Shown in pieces: positions 7,326-10,544 of a stretch of 10,544 bases of DNA. The DNA comes from Phoronis ovalis (taxonomy: Eukaryota > Phoronida > Phoronidae): contig JAOXYB010062489.1 of the NCBI GenBank assembly GCA_028565635.1, positions 1 to 10,544 of the forward strand, given 5' to 3'. The notes below the pieces were generated by a model. It made no database searches. It saw only the letters and a program-made list of their open reading frames with translations, and was not told where the DNA came from. A program made the translations under genes and the position numbers. The stretch's first letter is position 1. Each line of letters starts with the position of its first letter.

Positions 7326-7572
7326 TGCCAAGCCAACCTCTATACAGGGTGAGCACTGAGGGTTGCCACTGCCAGGGTACATGTCGTCCTCAGTGGTTCT
7401 TTTACATTCCCTTAAGAAGATGGGACCACCACGAGGAATACACAGTCCCCAATGCTGAGCCAGGTTTTTACACCTTGTTCATTTTCATGCCAGTATCAGG
7501 GTTTGAACCCCACCACCTTTTGCTCAAAAGGCGGACATGCTAACCTCCAGCTCTCTATCTGTGCTATGAAGG
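7326..7572 (-). mobile_element. tRNA-derived SINE (minus strand)
   Basis: Read on the minus strand, the head (about 7572-7497) looks like a tRNA. GAGAGCTGGAGGTTAGCATG near 7556-7537 serves as the A-box/D-arm region. A small anticodon-arm-like hairpin follows (CCTTT and AAAGG, about 7534-7517). GGTTCAAACCC at 7509-7499 is a good RNA polymerase III B box. A tRNA-unrelated body of about 170 bases follows, reaching about 7326. Head, body and total length (about 250 bp) fit a SINE2-type element mobilised by a partner LINE. The 3' end is hard to place and no target-site duplication was found. The plus-strand open frames at 7325-7543 and 7452-7679 are shadows of it. I cannot name the family. Confidence 0.7.
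7499..7509 (-). promoter_or_regulatory. RNA polymerase III B box of the SINE
   Basis: The minus-strand sequence is GGTTCAAACCC, matching the B-box consensus GGTTCRAnnCC. It sits about 30-45 bases downstream of the A-box-like segment, the spacing of a tRNA-type internal promoter. This is the strongest evidence for the SINE call. Confidence 0.65.
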
Positions 7573-7846
7573 GGAAGATTTTCAGATTCTCAGTCTCTGT
7601 ATCAAAAATGTTGAAATTGGACCCATCCCATACCAAAAATGTATGTTCAGACAAAGTACGGTTTAATTTGTTTTCTTAAGGTATTATGTATGAGAAAAAT
7701 TAGACCAATTGTTATTCTATACCTGCCCGACAGATCTTTTGACAGCTCAACACACTAATACTTCAATCATCAAATTATTGTACTTCCTTTTCATATTAGT
7801 TCTGTAAATAATAATATATGTCATCTGTTATGTTTGAATATTTCAG
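7573..7846 (+). other. Presumed intron end and splice acceptor
   Basis: AT-rich, non-coding sequence leading to a pyrimidine-leaning TGTTTGAATATTTCAG, with the AG at 7845-7846. The acceptor lies three bases before the start codon at 7850, so the upstream exon would carry only 5' UTR. No donor is visible nearby. The intron must start further upstream, perhaps at 2984. Confidence 0.6.
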
Positions 7847-7849
7847 AAA

Positions 7850-8162
7850 ATGTTCAACTCAGAAAGAAAATTTTCTGCAAAAGATGCTGAAATGAATCCT
7901 AAAAGTGATGCAAGTGATACTCAGTATTCTGGGCACTGGGTGGAAGAGCTTTTTCCTCCCAAGTATGCATTTTCACTGGAAGACTTCCATAAAGAAGTAC
8001 AAAATACCAAGAAGCAATCTCCTAAGAAAGTAACACCTCTAGATGTCAGCAGAATCAAAAATGTATATGAACGTGTTTATATGATGACCGTTTTGGAGGA
8101 GGAAGAAAGGAAGAAGATGGATGAAGAACAACAGGAAAAGAAAAATGCTAGCGGAAGAATAG
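7850..8162 (+). CDS. CCDC160: CCDC160-like gene, coding exon 1
   Basis: This exon encodes residues 1-104 plus the first base of codon 105. It holds the HWVEELFPP signature, a Lys/Ser-rich linker (about 54-66, TKKQSPKKVTP) and the start of a Glu/Lys-rich helix (VLEEEERKKMDEEQQEKK, 81-98). The exon ends AATAG before GTAAAAAT at 8163, a reasonable donor. Reading through the donor instead adds 34 residues that lack the family pattern and ends at TAA 8264-8266, which supports splicing here. Confidence 0.78.
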
Positions 8163-9300
8163 GTAAAAATTCTGCGCAAAATGTACACTGTGTTGTTATG
8201 GATAGGGCAGTATGGGAATCAGCATATGCTGTAGTTCATACAGTTTTAGAATTGTTAGCAAAATAAAGAATATGAAACATAATAAAATAAAAATACCATG
8301 ACAAACTATGTCTATATCGGGCGACTCCAATTTAAGATTTATGATTTTTGACTCCGCTTCTAATAGACTTTTGAAATAACCCGCAAAACTTAACCTGTAT
8401 GTTGATTACCAGCTTACTTGTGTCATATATACATTATACAAGAAAAATGTTGTTTTGTGATCTAATTTAGTTTTTAAAAAATTTGTTTGGAGATTACCAT
8501 GTAAAGAGAATATTTCTGGCAGTTACTTTCACATTTGCATTGTTTATGTCAGTAACAAGTAAGTTATCCACAAGTTAATAGTTCAGTATGGATCATGTTT
8601 ATTTTCCACAGCTGTTATCTCAAGTGACAAAGCAGAGTGTTTAGAAGATTCTGGTGTATGGAATGCTAAGGAAATTGAGGTACTAAGAGATGTGTTTAAA
8701 ACAACTAAAACTGAGAACTCCAAACTTCGTTACATTGTTGAAGATTTACAAAAGAAACTTGATAAATGTGAGGAAAAGTGTAAACAGCTTGAAAAACTAA
8801 TAAAGGTTAGGACCAAAACTTTAGGTGATGCTTTAAAAGCAAATAAAAGACTTCAAATACAGTGTGATAATAGTGATAGTGAGTTAGGTGGTGCAAGAAA
8901 ACGAATACAAAATCTTAGTGATAATTTAAATGAACTGAAAAAGGAGAGAGTGCATAGTACAATGGGGCAACAAGATTTAAGTATGAAGTATGAAAAAGAA
9001 AAAATGGAACGTAAAAAAACTAAAGGTAAACTAGACAGAATTAAATTTGAATTTGTGCAGGAACAAACACTCAGAGAAGAGAAGTTGAAAAATATTTATG
9101 AGAAAGAGATTGAATTTGTATTAGAACGATTAGAAGAAATGACCCAAAATTATGATAAGGAACGTGATCAACATGCAAGGACACAAAAAGCTTTAGATCA
9201 CTTACGGAAGCATTTTTCCTTTGCCCCCGAAACTGCTATTGCTGTCCAGGTATTGAATCAACAAGATGAAGTAGCCATGATTAATTACATAGCAGACTAG
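7850..9300 (+). CDS. CCDC160: CCDC160-like coiled-coil protein, exons 7850-8162 and 8612-9300
   Basis: The spliced product is 333 residues, close to the vertebrate CCDC160 length (about 325, from memory). An N-terminal signature GHWVEELFPPKYAFSLEDF (residues 28-46) matches the HW..xxFxPxFxxxDxx opening of CCDC160. A long charged coiled coil (about 115-300) includes an SDSELGGARKRIQNLSDNL block resembling the family's middle. The end carries the family's most conserved stretch, here HARTQKALDHLRKHFS (residues 292-307). The molecular role of CCDC160 is not established; the coiled coil suggests protein-protein assembly. The intron is phase 1 with donor AG/GTAAAAAT and acceptor TTTTCCACAG, and the frame is continuous across it. 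The start at 7850 has A at -3 and is the first ATG after the acceptor. There is no signal peptide or membrane segment. No frameshift or internal stop is seen, so the gene appears intact. Confidence 0.8.
8163..8611 (+). other. Intron of the CCDC160-like gene (449 bp)
   Basis: A GT-AG phase-1 intron, AT-rich, with an acceptor tract ATGTTTATTTTCCACAG. Near its 5' end it holds an in-frame stop (8264-8266) and a cluster of AATAAA hexamers at 8262-8267, 8281-8286 and 8286-8291, which could serve premature polyadenylation. Otherwise nothing is recognised in it. Confidence 0.75.
8262..8291 (+). promoter_or_regulatory. Clustered intronic AATAAA signals
   Basis: Three AATAAA hexamers (8262, 8281 and 8286) lie about 100 bases after the exon-1 donor, and the first overlaps the stop codon of the read-through frame. 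In AT-rich DNA such hexamers arise by chance. Their position right at the end of the read-through frame nevertheless fits an intronic polyadenylation site giving a 138-residue N-terminal isoform. Confidence 0.3.
8612..9300 (+). CDS. CCDC160: CCDC160-like gene, coding exon 2
   Basis: Continues from the split codon (G + CT = Ala105) with VISSDKAECLEDSGVWNAKE and runs open to TAG at 9298-9300. Most of it is coiled coil: repeated leucine/isoleucine heptads from about residue 128 (LRDVFKTTKTENSKLRYIVEDL) to about 300, broken by a polar SDSELGG segment. The C-terminal conserved block is HARTQKALDHLRKHFSFAPE, followed by a divergent tail ending INYIAD. A GTG at 8692 in this frame is an internal valine codon, not a start. 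Confidence 0.8.
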
Positions 9301-9785
9301 CAATTGTTTATCTCCTGTATGTATATAGCATATTCTTCACATCTTTGAGCAACTGGGAGCATTTTAACAGAAATTTGCTGGGTTTTTTTTCAGCTTCTAA
9401 TATTATGTAAAAATGTTCTTATGTTTTATTAATGTGAGTATTGTGCTACTTAACAGCTTTGTACTAATGATTTTATCAGTTGTGTAGTGCTATCTGAGCA
9501 TCAAAAAAGTTCAAGTGAATATCAATAGCAATATAGAAAAAGAATTAGCATTTGTATAACAATTTTCTTAAAACTCCCCTAAAATATTGTTATGTACAGT
9601 CCAGTCATGACCTTTTGAACTGCCACAGTTGTTGCCAAAATGGCGATATTACCTGTAGTTTTAAGTTCTTATTATTATTACATCAAAAAAAGTGACAAGC
9701 TTCCTGCTAATACAGATTGCATGTGATATTCTGCGATTTAAAAGTCAAGAGAACAAATCAATAGTGCACCTGCTTTAAAAATAAA
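9301..9785 (+). other. Probable 3' UTR of the CCDC160-like gene
   Basis: AT-rich, non-coding DNA directly after the stop. The first canonical AATAAA is at 9780-9785, about 480 bases downstream, with G/T-containing sequence (GCGGTTGG) just after it. No earlier canonical hexamer was found, so this is the most likely 3' end, although a variant signal could be used instead. Confidence 0.4.
9780..9785 (+). terminator. Candidate polyadenylation signal AATAAA
   Basis: Canonical hexamer on the coding strand, the first after the stop codon at 9300, followed within about 10 bases by a short G/T-rich stretch. Suggestive only, because the surroundings are AT-rich. Confidence 0.4.
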
Positions 9786-10544
9786 ATACGCGGTTGGAAG
9801 CGGAATAATTTTCGCTTCACTTTAATTAACAGTTTATATTTAAAGCAAGTAATTTGATTTGCTGTTGGCTAATTAGTCCAATGACACGCATAGGCATATT
9901 AAAAGAGAACGTGTGGTTTAGACTGCAGTGAGTACTGTTATTATGTCTGTAATGATTTCTTCAATGCAGTTGTAGATTATGACTAGTATGGATGCTTATG
10001 GGAAAAGTAAATATTATTCGTGCAATAGGTTATTCTGCATCCAGATAAGCCATGGCGATTAATGCTTTGAAAGATCTGTTCTTGTTATCGATTGTGCCTT
10101 TAATTTACTAGCATACTTTATTCAGAAGCATTCAGTCAACAGGGACCAAATGATACTGACTTGCCTTGCAAGTTTTCTTGATGTATATGTCAAGGGGAAG
10201 TGTACTGCTATCTTAGAAATTCTACTGAAAACTCAAGAATGCAGTCCCAAATGTCATAAGACCTATCATCTTCTAAACCATCTCCAAATTCACTAATCTA
10301 CTGTAGAATTGTGAAGTGACAATTATGCTGCCCAGGTTCTGTTCATGGGATTGCATGCTCTTAAGAGAATCAGGTGATTGGAAGTAGTAAGGCAGGATTC
10401 TTTGGTTATAATACCAAATTTTTCTGTATGCAGCTGATCGTTTAGACTTGCTCAAGTCCCTATGAACTTAAAACAAGACAACGACGATTCGAAGAATCAT
10501 CATTGTACGCTGTTTAAATTGGTTATTTGAGCGAAAGGAATTGC
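9786..10544. other. Downstream flank, no gene recognised
   Basis: About 760 bases after the presumed 3' end. A CCAAT at about 9878 followed by ATATTAAAAG near 9896-9905 could read as a promoter-like pair, but no coding exon follows. A minus-strand 60-codon frame (10273-10455, MSKSKRSAAYRK...) has a somewhat protein-like composition but no family match, flanking splice evidence or promoter, so it is left uncalled. Confidence 0.35.

Noticed and set aside
7499-7572. Functional tRNA gene on minus
   Set aside because: The A- and B-box regions are present, but the acceptor stem does not close and the sequence continues into a SINE body.
7325-7679. Plus-strand open frames of 72 and 75 codons
   Set aside because: They run antisense through the tRNA-derived SINE, including its B box.
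10273-10455. 60-codon minus-strand open frame
   Set aside because: No recognised family, no splice or promoter support; the length is within chance expectation.

Overview
The window looks like AT-rich nuclear DNA from an invertebrate animal. The evidence is a split gene with GT-AG introns, a decayed CR1/Jockey-type non-LTR retrotransposon, a tRNA-derived SINE, a long foldback repeat and a minisatellite, with no bacterial-style gene packing. The repeat style fits a lophotrochozoan such as a mollusc, but nothing seen fixes the phylum.

The one convincing host gene is at the right, on the plus strand: a two-coding-exon gene (7850-8162 and 8612-9300, intron 8163-8611) whose 333-residue spliced product I recognise as a homolog of the animal coiled-coil protein CCDC160. 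Its start codon lies three bases after a splice acceptor (7846), so at least one non-coding exon should lie upstream. A CCAAT/CATGCGCA-bearing stretch ending in a good GTAAGT donor (about 2850-2983) is the best candidate I can see, which would make the middle of the window its first intron.

Layout: 1-300, alternating purine-pyrimidine low-complexity DNA. 300-2800, AT-rich DNA without recognisable genes. About 2850-2983, possible promoter and leader exon. 3127-5128, a 5'-truncated, multiply broken LINE carrying parts of a reverse transcriptase. 5130-5675, a foldback element with roughly 200-bp arms. 5933-6333, a segment related to the foldback centre but inverted, joined to a roughly 32-bp minisatellite. 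6842-6949, a strong 36-bp-arm hairpin. 7103-7126, a short hammerhead-like core on the minus strand. About 7326-7572, a tRNA-derived SINE on the minus strand. 7573-7846, the end of the presumed intron. 7847-9300, the CCDC160-like coding exons. 9301-10544, 3' UTR and flank with one AATAAA.

Apart from the CCDC160-like gene, the window is mostly a nest of mobile-element debris. No multi-gene system is visible. The points most worth checking are the CCDC160 assignment, a possible short isoform ended inside its coding intron by clustered AATAAA signals, the 36-bp hairpin, and the composite foldback/minisatellite family.
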